DNA from: Arenicola marina
Lineage: Eukaryota > Annelida > Polychaeta > Arenicolidae
Length of the DNA stretch: 64,000 nucleotides
Reading direction: 5' to 3'
Assembly (NCBI GenBank): GCA_964019135.1
Contig: OZ025255.1
Span: 7,998,001 to 8,062,000 of the forward strand
Shown piece by piece: positions 58,001 through 61,734 of the stretch. The notes below the pieces were generated by a model. The model was not told where the DNA came from. It searched no databases and saw only the letters and a list, made by a program, of their open reading frames with translations. Within the stretch, counting starts at the first letter, position 1, and each line of letters opens with the position of its first letter. Both the position numbers and the translations under genes were made by a program.

Positions 58001-60032
58001 TGTTTGCCTGTTGTAGGATATGGAGTACCTCCACTGTGACTGATGTTTGCCTGTTGTAGGGTATGGAGTACCCCCACTGTGACTGATGTTTGCCTGTTGT
58101 AGGGTATGGAGTACCTCCACTGTGACTGATGTTTGCCTGCTGTATCGTATGGAGTACCCCCACTGTGACGGATGTTTGCCTGTTGTAGGGTATGGAGTAC
58201 CTTCTCTGTGACTGATGTTTGCCTGTTGTAGGATATGGAGTACCTCCACTGTGACTGATGTTTGCCTGTTGTAGGGTATGGAGTACCCCCACTGTGACTG
58301 ATGTTTGCCTGTTGTAGGGTATGGAGTACCTCCACTGTGACTGATGTTTGCCTGTTGCAGGGTATGGAGTACCCCCACTGTGACGGATGTTTGCCTGTTG
58401 TAGGGTATGGAGTACCTCCACTGTGACTGATGTTCGCCTGTTGTAGGGTATGGAGTACCTTCACTGTGACGGATATTTGCCTGTTGTAGGGTATGGAGTA
58501 CCTCCACTGTGACTGATGTTTGCCTGTTGTAGGGTATGGAGTACCCCCATTGTGACTGATGTTTGCCTGTTGTAGGGTATGGAGTACCTTCACTGTGACG
58601 GATATTTGCCTGTTGTAGGGTATGGAGTACCTCCACTGGGACTGATGTTTGCCTGTTGTAGGGTATGGAGTACCCCCACTGTGACTGATGTTTGCCTGTT
58701 GTAGGGTATGGAGTACCTCCACTGTGACGGATGTTTGCCTGTTGTAGGGTATGGAGTACCTTCTCTGTGACTGATGTTTGCCTGTTGTAGGGTTTGGAGT
58801 ACCGCCACTGTGACTGATGTTTGCCTGTTGTAGGGTATGGAGTACCTCCACTGTGACTGATGTTTGCCTGTTGTAGGGTATGGAGTACCTCCACTGTGAC
58901 TGATGTTTGCCTGTTGTAGGGTATGGAGTACCTCCACTGTGACTGATGTTTGCCTGTTTTAGGGTATGGGGTACCTCCACTGTGACTGATGTTTGCCTGT
59001 TTTAGGGTATGGAGTACCCCCACTGTGACTGATGTTTGCCTGTTGTAGGGTATGGAGTACCTCCACTGTGACTGATGTTTGCCTGTTGTAGGGTATGGAG
59101 TACCTCCACTGTGACTGATGTTTGCCTGTTGTAGGGTATGGAGTACCTCCACTGCGACAGATGTTTTCCTCTTGTAGGGTATGGAGTACCTCCACTGTGA
59201 CAGATGTTTGCCTCTTGTAGGGTATGGAGTACCTCCACGCCAATAAGATCGTTCACCGGGATCTGGCCACACGTAACATTCTCGTCACCGAATCGTTTCA
59301 CATGAAGATCAGCGACTTCGGTTTGTCGAGGAAGCTGGAGAATGAAATGAACTACTATCGCAGCACGCCCAACAAGGAAATCCCGGCCCTGTGGTGAGTA
59401 TTAGGGACTGTGCTACTTGAGTCATCCAGAAAAGCTAGACTGCCAAATGGGGTCTCCTTGCCTTGCCCGGGATATGAATTAACCACAGGTTCTCAACTTA
59501 GTGGTAAACGTCTTCAGTGCCGCGACAGAGTTCCGCGGTGTCCCGGTATACACACGTTTGCCATATCACTGGCTTATAGAATTATATTCTGATAGAATGA
59601 AACAATCGAGTTTAAGTAAAGATTCGGTCAGCCATTATGGTTTCTAATCTTCCACTGTATGTGTTGTTGTGTTGTAATAGCGAGGTGTGTCCCTCTCCCT
59701 ACAGGAGCTCCATCGAGGGGCTGAGTCACGGCAAGTTCACGATGAAAGGGGACGTCTGGAGCTTCGGGGTCACGCTGTGGGAGATCTTCAACAACGGCAA
59801 CGACCCCGTGTACCCCGGGGTCAAGGGGGTCCCCGAGCTCATAGAGGCCATCAAGGCGGGTAAACGGTTGCCAGGCAACCCGGACTGGCCCGAGGGGATC
59901 TACGCCTTTATGTGCACGTGTTGGAAGGAAGACCCGCACGATCGCAAGGAATTTGTCGACATCGTAGCCACCATGCTAGACACCGAGCGACAGCTGTCAG
60001 CCGCCAACGTGGAGCCCGGCCCCGCCGTGTGA
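6485..60032 (+). CDS. JAK: Janus kinase (JAK) non-receptor tyrosine kinase, 18 coding exons
   Basis: Joined exons: 6485-7000, 7267-7521, 8336-8449, 13255-13412, 14155-14247, 17360-17553, 18114-18245, 18841-18986, 20292-20501, 25207-25382, 26367-26505, 27292-27448, 29769-30110, 30663-30775, 33000-33195, 50049-50173, 59221-59393, 59705-60032. All introns are GT-AG, phases agree throughout, and the sum is 3567 nt (1188 residues plus TGA). Domain order is FERM (about 1-340), SH2-like (about 345-445), pseudokinase JH2 (about 480-763), a low-complexity linker (764-910) and kinase JH1 (about 911-1175). That order is diagnostic of JAKs, which sit on cytokine-receptor tails and phosphorylate receptors and STATs. 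JH1 has GDGHYG, VAIK, HRDLATRN, DFG and a YY activation pair. JH2 has HGS and DPG in place of HRD and DFG. The start at 6485 has A at -3 but lies just inside a possible exon, so an upstream exon is possible. Confidence 0.93.
7267..7521 (+). CDS. JAK: JAK exon 2: FERM F2/F3, residues 173-257
   Basis: 255 nt, phase 0 at both ends. It starts after GTACAG and ends at GCG before GTAAGT. It is rich in Lys/Arg (KKRLKSNFK) and continues FERM, ending in YAGIYRVTKA. That matches the F3 strand of JAKs, where a GIQW-type segment precedes the exon that carries the SIED-like loop. Confidence 0.88.
7522..8335. other. Intron 2
   Basis: Ordinary intron, about 0.8 kb, with one possible SINE tail (7970-8045) and no other structure seen. 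Confidence 0.8.
7970..8045. mobile_element. Possible SINE/retroposon tail in intron 2
   Basis: GTGTGGCACGATATAGCCTT then AAGTGCCGTTAAACCCCAGT resembles the conserved tail type found at the 3' ends of many invertebrate SINEs. No tRNA head is obvious here. Confidence 0.3.
8336..8449 (+). CDS. JAK: JAK exon 3: FERM F3, residues 258-295
   Basis: 114 nt, phase 0 at both ends, after TTTGCAG and before GTGAGT. It encodes GEFGFCSIEDLMDISV and ends GPPM, matching the JAK segment before the ALSFV motif (JAK2: FPNIIDVSIKQ ... KPLEIEL). The last 26 nt (8424-8449) together with the first 33 intronic nt form the unit of the 59-bp array that follows. Confidence 0.88.
8424..13195 (+). repeat. 59-bp minisatellite spanning the exon 3 donor, about 81 copies
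   Basis: Each unit holds 26 nt of exon 3 (from TCAACAG to CCAATG), the donor GTGAGT and 27 further intronic nt (CCTGCTAGGGCGCC and so on). The period is 59: successive 60-base lines slip by one base. The first unit is the real exon end. Variation is mostly at ACAGGA/AGAGGA/ACCGGA, CGGAGG/AGGAGG and TGTC/TGCC. Nearly every unit keeps GTGAGT; a few have ATGAGT or GTGAAT. The array fills almost all of intron 3. Confidence 0.97.
13255..13412 (+). CDS. JAK: JAK exon 4: FERM end / FERM-SH2 linker, residues 296-348
   Basis: 158 nt, following TTGCAG and ending in a split Gly codon before GTACGT. QALSFVALLDSYYRLTED closely matches the JAK signature ALSFV-L-DGYYRLTAD. An HHHH run follows, and CSHGPAG corresponds to the NCHGPIS start of the SH2-like domain. 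The 3' end of the exon is repeated in the downstream array. Confidence 0.92.
13394..13927 (+). repeat. 168-bp compound repeat carrying the exon 4 donor
   Basis: The exon 4 end GCACGGACCGGCAGG plus donor GTACGTACAG recurs about seven times. The starts of the larger C-rich units, at 13441, 13609 and 13777, are exactly 168 bp apart. Each 168-bp unit contains two donor copies plus CCCCCGCGCAACCCC-type sequence and TACAGTGA modules. Confidence 0.9.
13978..14100 (+). repeat. Short degenerate repeat, about 3 copies
   Basis: CCGTCCGGCTA followed by TATGTCTCCCCTACCGATGG recurs about three times with a spacing near 43 bp, just upstream of exon 5. No function is visible. Confidence 0.7.
14155..14247 (+). 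CDS. JAK: JAK exon 5: start of SH2-like domain, residues 348-379
   Basis: 93 nt, following GTTGTAG and ending in a split Ser codon before GTGAGT. It encodes the first SH2 helix (RLVEKHKENKAYNYML), occupying the place of the ISKLKKAGNQTG region of JAK2. Phases join both neighbours exactly. Confidence 0.85.
14424..14600 (+). repeat. 20-bp minisatellite, about 8 copies
   Basis: The unit TTCAAGATGGACGCCATTTG recurs about eight times with small changes in the exon 5-6 intron. It is open in one plus frame because stops are absent by chance. Confidence 0.9.
14601..15324. other. Intron 5, first part
   Basis: No gene. TCGACCGTAAACACTTCGTT to CCGCGGTCCGC (about 15060-15190) is GC-richer than its surroundings and may be an old retroposon fragment. 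Confidence 0.5.
15325..16590 (-). pseudogene. Decayed minus-strand coding-like stretch in intron 5, unrecognised
   Basis: Several minus-strand open segments have protein-like composition rather than repeat composition: one around 15330-15542 with KQKLEKIWSSVAPSRERLMS, one around 15700-15990 with DDFCPQMAPLFHEVSTALDT, and one around 16365-16500 with GASDRHAVAIATAAINAVHS. The last resembles a motif I associate with proteins of mobile elements, but I cannot name the family. A SINE interrupts the stretch at 16005-16190. It could be a decayed mobile element or a gene fragment; it looks non-functional. Confidence 0.35.
16005..16190 (+). mobile_element. Decayed SINE in intron 5
   Basis: GCTGGGCTGCAGATCAGCAGGT precedes a degenerate B box (GTCGTGGGTTTGCGCTC). 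A body GTGCACAAAAGTGGCCCACA then ATTAAAATTTCG follows. The GTGCACA...AAG block recurs in the SINE at 30838. Confidence 0.5.
16591..17359. other. Intron 5, last part: AT-rich
   Basis: AT-rich DNA. A degenerate repeat of AAAATCATGAAAATCA / AAAATCATAAAACTAA type lies at about 17120-17270. No gene. Confidence 0.6.
17360..17553 (+). CDS. JAK: JAK exon 6: SH2-like domain core, residues 379-444
   Basis: 194 nt between CGTGCAG and GTGAGT. FLLIYLEE occupies the place of the JAK YVLRCS strand. The FLVR arginine is absent: Ile383 or Tyr384 stands there, depending on alignment. FEIHRLPSGAYQIG, then FKTMQELLAHYRSESGGI and LLNQCVRP, fit the later SH2 strands and helix B. The domain is expected to work as a structural FERM-SH2 receptor-binding module rather than a phosphotyrosine reader. 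Confidence 0.88.
17820..18012 (+). repeat. 24-bp AT-rich minisatellite, about 8 copies
   Basis: TTTTTGTCAATAATTCCGGA and variants recur about every 24 bp between exons 6 and 7, about 100 bp before the exon 7 acceptor. Confidence 0.85.
18114..18245 (+). CDS. JAK: JAK exon 7: SH2-JH2 linker, residues 444-488
   Basis: 132 nt, after CCCCCAG and ending with a single-base partial codon before GTCAGC. It encodes a charged disordered linker (RGGRQGEDRAEESRPDD) and then FLKNITVIDLL, corresponding to the IRNEDLIFNESL strand that opens JH2. It is the least conserved coding exon, and its acceptance rests on phase, splice sites and position. Confidence 0.75.
18246..18840. other. Intron 7
   Basis: Unique-looking sequence. 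A second AG near 18865 could compete with the exon 8 acceptor but breaks the phase. Confidence 0.7.
18841..18986 (+). CDS. JAK: JAK exon 8: JH2 N-lobe, residues 488-536
   Basis: 146 nt, after GTTGACAG and before GTCAGT. The acceptor at 18840 is the one whose phase fits exon 7; a second AG just before the SGAWPVV segment would break phase. The glycine-rich loop is degenerate (SGAWPVV). QEVAVKQL carries the beta-3 lysine, Lys527. Poor loop glycines suit a pseudokinase. Confidence 0.78.
19011..19725 (+). repeat. 28-29-bp minisatellite after exon 8, about 24 copies
   Basis: The unit is built of AGGCAGAGAGCGATTT then AATATATAGACT. It starts about 25 nt downstream of the exon 8 donor but does not include the junction. 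Two larger blocks resemble each other (19110-19200 and 19520-19600, both with GCGAAGGCAGAGACGACTTG). Confidence 0.85.
19726..20291. other. Intron 8, last part
   Basis: Decayed echoes of the 28-bp array (TTAATAGAT) to about 19945, then unique sequence. A GTGTGCACAAAC block near 20203 resembles the SINE body at 30848. Confidence 0.5.
20292..20501 (+). CDS. JAK: JAK exon 9: JH2 hinge region, residues 537-606
   Basis: 210 nt, phase 0 at both ends, after CCTTCCAG and before GTCAGA. HPCIARVFGVCLSNPFRVV then LELGDLGPLDKYLKE aligns with JAK2 HKHLVLNYGVCVCGDEN ... FVKFGSLDTYLKK. The residue at the position of JAK2 Val617 is Leu561. QLAQAVFYL matches the QLAWAMHFL helix. Confidence 0.9.
20589..20660 (+). 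mobile_element. tRNA-derived SINE head, plus orientation
   Basis: GGCCAGTCCAAGCGGCCGG is A-box-like and GGGGTCCGAATCCC is B-box-like (pol III internal promoter). It lies just after exon 9. About 37 of 40 bases match the reverse complement of the unit of the adjacent 43-bp array. Confidence 0.65.
20860..20945 (-). mobile_element. tRNA-derived SINE head, minus orientation, at the start of the 43-bp array
   Basis: On the minus strand GTGGTTCGCACCCC is a B box and CCAGCCCAAGCGGCCGG precedes it as an A-box-like block. The array that follows repeats this part. A related head (GCGGGGTGCGAACC on the plus strand) is at 25596-25612. Confidence 0.6.
20904..24672 (-). repeat. 43-bp minisatellite derived from a SINE head, about 88 copies
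   Basis: The plus-strand unit contains GAACCACGCACCGGCCGCTT then GGGCTGGCCTATCAGAGCAC and ACT, exactly 43 bp. It fills most of intron 9. Variants (CCCGCACC, GGGCAGAGC, AGCGGCCGTTT) recur as blocks, for example around 22280-22760, 22760-23060 and 23800-23900. The unit equals the A-box part of a tRNA-derived SINE read on the minus strand, with a trace of the B box (GGTTC). Confidence 0.95.
24673..25046. other. Intron 9, last part
   Basis: Unique-looking intronic sequence between the 43-bp array and the (GATAA)n tail. Nothing recognised. Confidence 0.6.
25047..25135 (+). mobile_element. Possible retroposon tail with (GATAA)n
   Basis: A short ATAAG/GATAA microsatellite is followed by AGTTTTATTTAACGTCGG. 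Such microsatellite-anchored ends are common at non-LTR element tails. No coding remnant is visible. Confidence 0.35.
25207..25382 (+). CDS. JAK: JAK exon 10: JH2 pseudo-catalytic loop, residues 607-665
   Basis: 176 nt, after CTGCAG and before GTGGGT. HGSIRCRNVLVF (from residue 621) corresponds to HGNVCAKNILL of JAK2: the catalytic Asp of HRD is Ser623 here. LGDPGM replaces DFG with DPG (645-647), as in JAK pseudokinases. Both substitutions are the clearest evidence for JH2. Confidence 0.93.
25500..25700 (-). mobile_element. tRNA-derived SINE fragment, minus orientation
   Basis: GCGGGGTGCGAACCACC on the plus strand is the reverse complement of a B box (GGTTCGCACCCC). It shares this block with the SINE head near 20900. 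It lies within intron 10. Confidence 0.5.
25780..26050 (+). repeat. SINE-related degenerate tandem, about 4 copies
   Basis: GCTGGGTTCGATTCCAAGCC (B-box-like) is followed by about four repeats of AGCCCGGGCACCTG, CTGGGGCATG and TTTAATCCATTTATCGCCCC, spaced about 45-60 bp. This looks like a SINE body that became tandem. Confidence 0.65.
26367..26505 (+). CDS. JAK: JAK exon 11: JH2 C-lobe, residues 665-711
   Basis: 139 nt, after TTTCAG and before GTCAGT. RMPWLAPECYQN matches JAK RIPWVPPECIEN. ALGITLWEVFALGERPFSNLD matches [21 protein letters not shown], except that the usual D-W-S before FG is reduced to RDIYALG. Confidence 0.92.
26550..26810 (+). repeat. Degenerate TTGTCGCAATAAA repeat, about 5 copies
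   Basis: TATTGTCGCAATA and close variants recur every 45-65 bp in intron 11. No function is visible. Confidence 0.6.
26811..27291. other. Intron 11, last part
   Basis: Nothing recognised apart from a short GC-rich patch near 27040. Confidence 0.6.
27292..27448 (+). CDS. JAK: JAK exon 12: end of JH2, residues 712-764
   Basis: 157 nt, after CCCTACAG and ending with a single G before GTACGA. LRMPPSC then VMARCWDLVPDNRITAKEIVRNVRNL is the standard kinase C-terminal pattern (C-W--P--RP-F--I---L), with Arg retained in DNRIT. Confidence 0.92.
27449..27779 (+). other. Intron 12, G/purine-rich start
   Basis: 27475-27695 is strongly G-rich on the plus strand (runs of GGGGGG and GGAGGGAGGG) and can be expected to favour G-quadruplex or triplex structure. 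No gene. Confidence 0.6.
27780..29758 (+). repeat. 30-bp minisatellite with CRE palindromes, about 65 copies
   Basis: The unit is GTTTGATGACGTCAGTGACG then TGGCGGGTGT. Most units contain the perfect CREB/ATF palindrome TGACGTCA followed at once by the half-site TGACG. A larger block is duplicated: the odd sequence GTGTGATGAAATCAGTGACA occurs near 28069 and near 28749, about 680 bp apart. The array ends 10 nt before exon 13. Because 30 is a multiple of three, several frames are open on both strands; these are not genes. Confidence 0.95.
29769..30110 (+). CDS. JAK: JAK exon 13: low-complexity JH2-JH1 linker, residues 764-878
   Basis: 342 nt, after GTTTCAG and before GTACGT, in phase with both neighbours. 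It encodes a Pro-rich part (PPNHPQPHTP), then a Gly/Ala-rich part (ASGGLGLGDGGDGAGARG), then Ser-rich sequence. The known JAK JH2-JH1 linker is only a few tens of residues, so this exon makes it unusually long and probably disordered. The reading frame stays open upstream into the 30-bp array. Confidence 0.82.
30125..30325 (+). other. G-rich repeat (GGGTCGGGGTGGGGGGCCGG) in intron 13
   Basis: GGGGCCGGTAGGGG and GGGTCGGGGTGGGG modules recur about six times right after exon 13. Four-run G tracts are frequent, so G-quadruplex potential is high. Confidence 0.7.
30335..30605 (+). repeat. About 33-bp minisatellite, about 8 copies
   Basis: CACCCTGGGTCTGCACATAA then CTTGGTCTGC recurs with length variants in intron 13. 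Confidence 0.85.
30663..30775 (+). CDS. JAK: JAK exon 14: end of linker and first half of JH1 P-loop, residues 878-915
   Basis: 113 nt, after GTTGCAG and before GTAAGT, phase 0 at its 3' end. It ends NPDHKLGD. The next exon begins GHYGEV, so the GxGxxG nucleotide loop (G914, G916, G919) is split by the 2.2-kb intron. The position matches FLQQLGKGNFG of JAK2. Confidence 0.85.
30825..31010 (-). mobile_element. tRNA-derived SINE in intron 14, minus orientation
   Basis: The plus strand has GGATTCGAACCC, the complement of a perfect B box (GGGTTCGAATCC). Toward 30840 come GTGAATGGATGAAACAAG and TTCATGCCACCTTTGTGCAC, body sequence also seen near 25710 (ATGCCACCTTTGGGAACACA). The tRNA-like head spans about 30925-31005. 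Confidence 0.7.
31011..31443. other. Intron 14, between SINE and 33-bp array
   Basis: Unique-looking DNA with a C-run near 31110. Nothing recognised. Confidence 0.6.
31444..32868 (+). repeat. 33-bp minisatellite, about 43 copies, open on both strands
   Basis: The unit is GACCGTTTGGCTGTCTAATA then ACCAATGGTATGT; successive GACCG blocks are 33 bp apart. Since 33 is divisible by three, it yields long spurious frames (plus: 11-residue repeat WLSNNQWYVTV; minus: 11-residue VIRQPNGHIPL). It lies in intron 14 and has no splice junction in the unit. Confidence 0.95.
33000..33195 (+). CDS. JAK: JAK exon 15: JH1 N-lobe, residues 916-981
   Basis: 196 nt, after GTGACAG and before GTAAGG. It encodes the rest of the P-loop, VAVAIKRL with the ATP-binding Lys939, and FEREFTMMKRLKHERIV with the alpha-C Glu956. 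The final 40-41 nt of the exon are the left half of the 74-bp unit that repeats for the next 16.5 kb. Confidence 0.93.
33155..49660 (+). repeat. 74-bp minisatellite spanning the exon 15 donor, about 223 copies, 16.5 kb
   Basis: The unit joins about 40 nt of exon 15 (ATCGTCCAGATCATAGGGCA, GTGTCCGCAGCGGAACGAAG) to 34 nt of intron beginning GTAAGGCTGTGGTGG. The first unit is the genuine exon end. Variants are mainly CGTCC/CGCCC, CAGCGG/CAGTGG and CCGGCC/CCGACC/CCGGCA/CTGACC. The donor GAAG|GTAAGG is kept in almost all units, with rare exceptions near 41410 and 48585. One unit near 41695 lacks seven bases. The array ends within ATCGTCCAGA. Confidence 0.97.
49665..49890 (+). repeat. 13-bp repeat CGATACCAATAAA
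   Basis: CGATACCAATAAA and variants (AAGAAG, AAGCGA) recur about 17 times immediately after the 74-bp array, before exon 16. Confidence 0.9.
50049..50173 (+). CDS. JAK: JAK exon 16: JH1 hinge, residues 981-1022
   Basis: 125 nt, after CATTGCAG and before GTACGT. LLVMEYVPKKSLKHFLRR matches JAK2 LIMEYLPYGSLRDYLQK (hinge and alpha-D). It ends AKEIAE, which joins to GMEYLH of the next exon as in QICKGMEYLG. Confidence 0.92.
50174..50467 (+). other. Intron 16 start, G-rich
   Basis: G-rich plus strand (GGGTGTGGGGGGGGCGGCGC; GGTGGGGGGGGGGGGCGAGG) between the exon 16 donor and the 43-bp array. High G-quadruplex potential; no gene. Confidence 0.65.
50468..59238 (+). repeat. 43-bp minisatellite spanning the exon 17 acceptor, about 203 copies, 8.8 kb
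   Basis: The unit is 25 intronic nt ending in the acceptor (TGATGTTTGCCTGTTGTAG) and the first 18 nt of exon 17 (GGTATGGAGTACCTCCAC). The last unit is the genuine exon start at 59221. Variants include CTCC/TTCC/CCCC, GACTGATG/GACGGATA, and short units (GAGTGACAGTCACTGATG; GAGCGACGGATA). Almost every unit keeps a pyrimidine-rich stretch and TTGTAG. Long minus-strand frames, one over 1100 codons, are artefacts. Confidence 0.97.
59221..59393 (+). CDS. JAK: JAK exon 17: JH1 catalytic loop and activation segment, residues 1023-1080
   Basis: 173 nt, after CTCTTGTAG and before GTGAGT. It contains HRDLATRN (catalytic Asp1036, Asn1041), DFG (Asp1054) and the JAK-typical tandem activation tyrosines Tyr1067-Tyr1068, followed by IPALW. 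The first 18 nt of the exon are the right end of the 43-bp array unit. Confidence 0.94.
59421..59545 (-). mobile_element. Possible decayed SINE head in intron 17
   Basis: GCCCGGGATATGAATTAACC resembles a worn B-box complement, and TTAGTGGTAAACGTCTTCA resembles the A-box side of the SINE near 30950. Weak. Confidence 0.3.
59705..60032 (+). CDS. JAK: JAK exon 18: JH1 C-lobe and C-terminus, residues 1080-1188
   Basis: 328 nt after CCTACAG, ending at TGA 60030-60032. KGDVWSFGVTLWEIF and LPGNPDWPEGIYAFMCTCWKEDPHDRKEF give helices F to I. Where JAKs have WYAPES this protein has WSSIEG, so APE reads SIE with Glu1084 kept. The last 8 codons (NVEPGPAV) lie inside the first unit of the 45-bp array. Confidence 0.93.
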
Positions 60033-61212
60033 CGGCAGCTGTAGGCCGACCACGAGGCGCCCGACCACGTGGCGCCCGGACCCGCCGTGTGACGGCAGCT
60101 GTAGGCCGACCACGTGGAGCCCGGCCCCGCCGTGTGACGGCAGCTGTAGGCCGACCACGAGGCGCCCGACCACGTGGCGCCCGGACCCGCCGTGTGACGG
60201 CGGCTGTAGGCCGACCACGTGGAGCCCGGCCCCGCCGTGTGACGGCAGCTGTAGGCCGACCACGAGGCGCCCGACCACGTGGTGCCCGGACCCGCCGTGT
60301 GACGGCAGCTGTAGGCCGACCACGTGGAGCCCGGCCCCGCCGTGTGACGGCAGCTGTAGGCTGACCACGTGGAGCCCGGCCCCGCCGTGTGACGGCAGCT
60401 GTAGGCCAACCACGAGGCGCCCGACCACGTGGCGCCCGGACCCGCCGTGTGACGGCAGCTGTAGGCCGACCACGTAGAGCCCGGCCCCGCCGTGTGACGG
60501 CAGCTTTAGGCTGACCACGTAGAGCCCGGCCCCGCCGTTTGACGGCAGCTGTAGGCCGAACACGAGGCGCCCGACCACGTGGCGCCCGGACCCGCCATGT
60601 GACGGCAGCTGTAGGCTGACCACGTGGAGCCCGGCCCCGCCGTGTGACGGCAGCTGTAGGCTGACCACGTGGAGCCCGGCCCCGCCGTGTGACGGCAGCT
60701 GTAGGCTGACCACGTAGAGCCCGGCCCCGCCGTGTGACGGCAGCTGTAGACTGACCACGTGGAGCCCGGACCCGCCGTGTGACGACAGCTGTAGGCCGAC
60801 CACCAGGAGCCCGACCACGTGGCGCCCGGACCCGCCGTGTAACGGCAGCTGTAGGCCGACCACGTGGAGCCCGGACCCGCCGTGTGACGACAGCTGTAGG
60901 TTGACCACGTGGAGCCCGGCCCCGCCGTGTGACGGTAGCTGTAGGCTGACCACGTGGAGCCCGGACCCGCCGTGTGACGACAGCTGTAGGCTGACCACGT
61001 TGAGCCCGGCCCCGCCGTGTGACAGTAGCTGTAGGCTGACCACGTGGAGCCCGGACCCGCCGTGTGACGACAACTGTAGGCTGACCCCGTGGAGCCCGGC
61101 CCCGCCGTGTGACGGTAGCTATAGGCTGACCACGTGGAGCCCGGACCCGCCGTGTGACGGCAGCTGTAGGCTGACCACGTGGAGCCCGGCCCCGCCGTGT
61201 GACGACAGCTCT
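60008..61212 (+). repeat. 45-bp minisatellite seeded on the stop codon, about 25 copies
   Basis: The unit is ACGTGGAGCCCGGCCCCGCC then GTGTGACGGCAGCTGTAGG and CTGACC. The first copy is the last eight codons plus TGA of the JAK gene and the start of its 3' UTR. Some units carry an inserted CGAGGCGCCCGACCACGTGG block. If the transcript runs through it, this is 3' UTR. Confidence 0.95.
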
Positions 61213-61734
61213 AGTACAACATCCGAGCCTGTACAGACCCTAACCCACAGTGAAATCAGTCACAACACGTTGTGCGATTTTGCCTTTCCCACCCGGTGTG
61301 GACAAATGAACGAATATCATATCATAAACATTAATTTATTCACGTATAAGACAACATGGTGCTCAGGATTATAACGTGTTTTTATCGCGGAAACATGGCT
61401 GCGTCGTGTTCAAGTTCATATGCCCTGGGCGTTCACTGAGAGGCCACTAGTACGGCTGTGGCCGCAGAGTGGCGCTGCGATAGGAGTGGGTCGAGGGCTG
61501 CGGCTCTCTCCGATAACTCTCCGTTAGGGGGAGCTCTGCGATAGGACCATGTGAATGTGGTGTGAGAGATACTGCCATTAAGATTATAGCGGGGACTGGT
61601 GTGAATGTGACAAAAGTTGGCTATCAGCCTTAGCCAGTGACTTTACCATAGAGCCATGACAAGGCACATTATCACGTAGCAGGCCCTTACAAAACCTCAT
61701 CACCGACTAACCCTGCATGGGACATATGCTACAT
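61213..61734. other. Downstream of the stop-codon array
   Basis: Unique-looking sequence, possible JAK 3' UTR or flank. No gene seen. Confidence 0.5.

Noticed and set aside
55709-59272. A minus-strand open frame of over 1100 codons, plus many others of 70-620 codons across 50350-59300
   Set aside because: They are translations of the 43-bp acceptor array; three units make a 43-residue period (HTLQQANISHSGG ... PYPTTGKHQSQ). No non-repeat domain; the plus strand holds the JAK exon.
59997-61073. Minus-strand 358-codon frame (HGGAGLHVVSLQLPS repeats)
   Set aside because: Antisense of the 45-bp stop-codon array.
8424-61212. CRISPR array
   Set aside because: Units are contiguous without variable spacers and the DNA is clearly eukaryotic.
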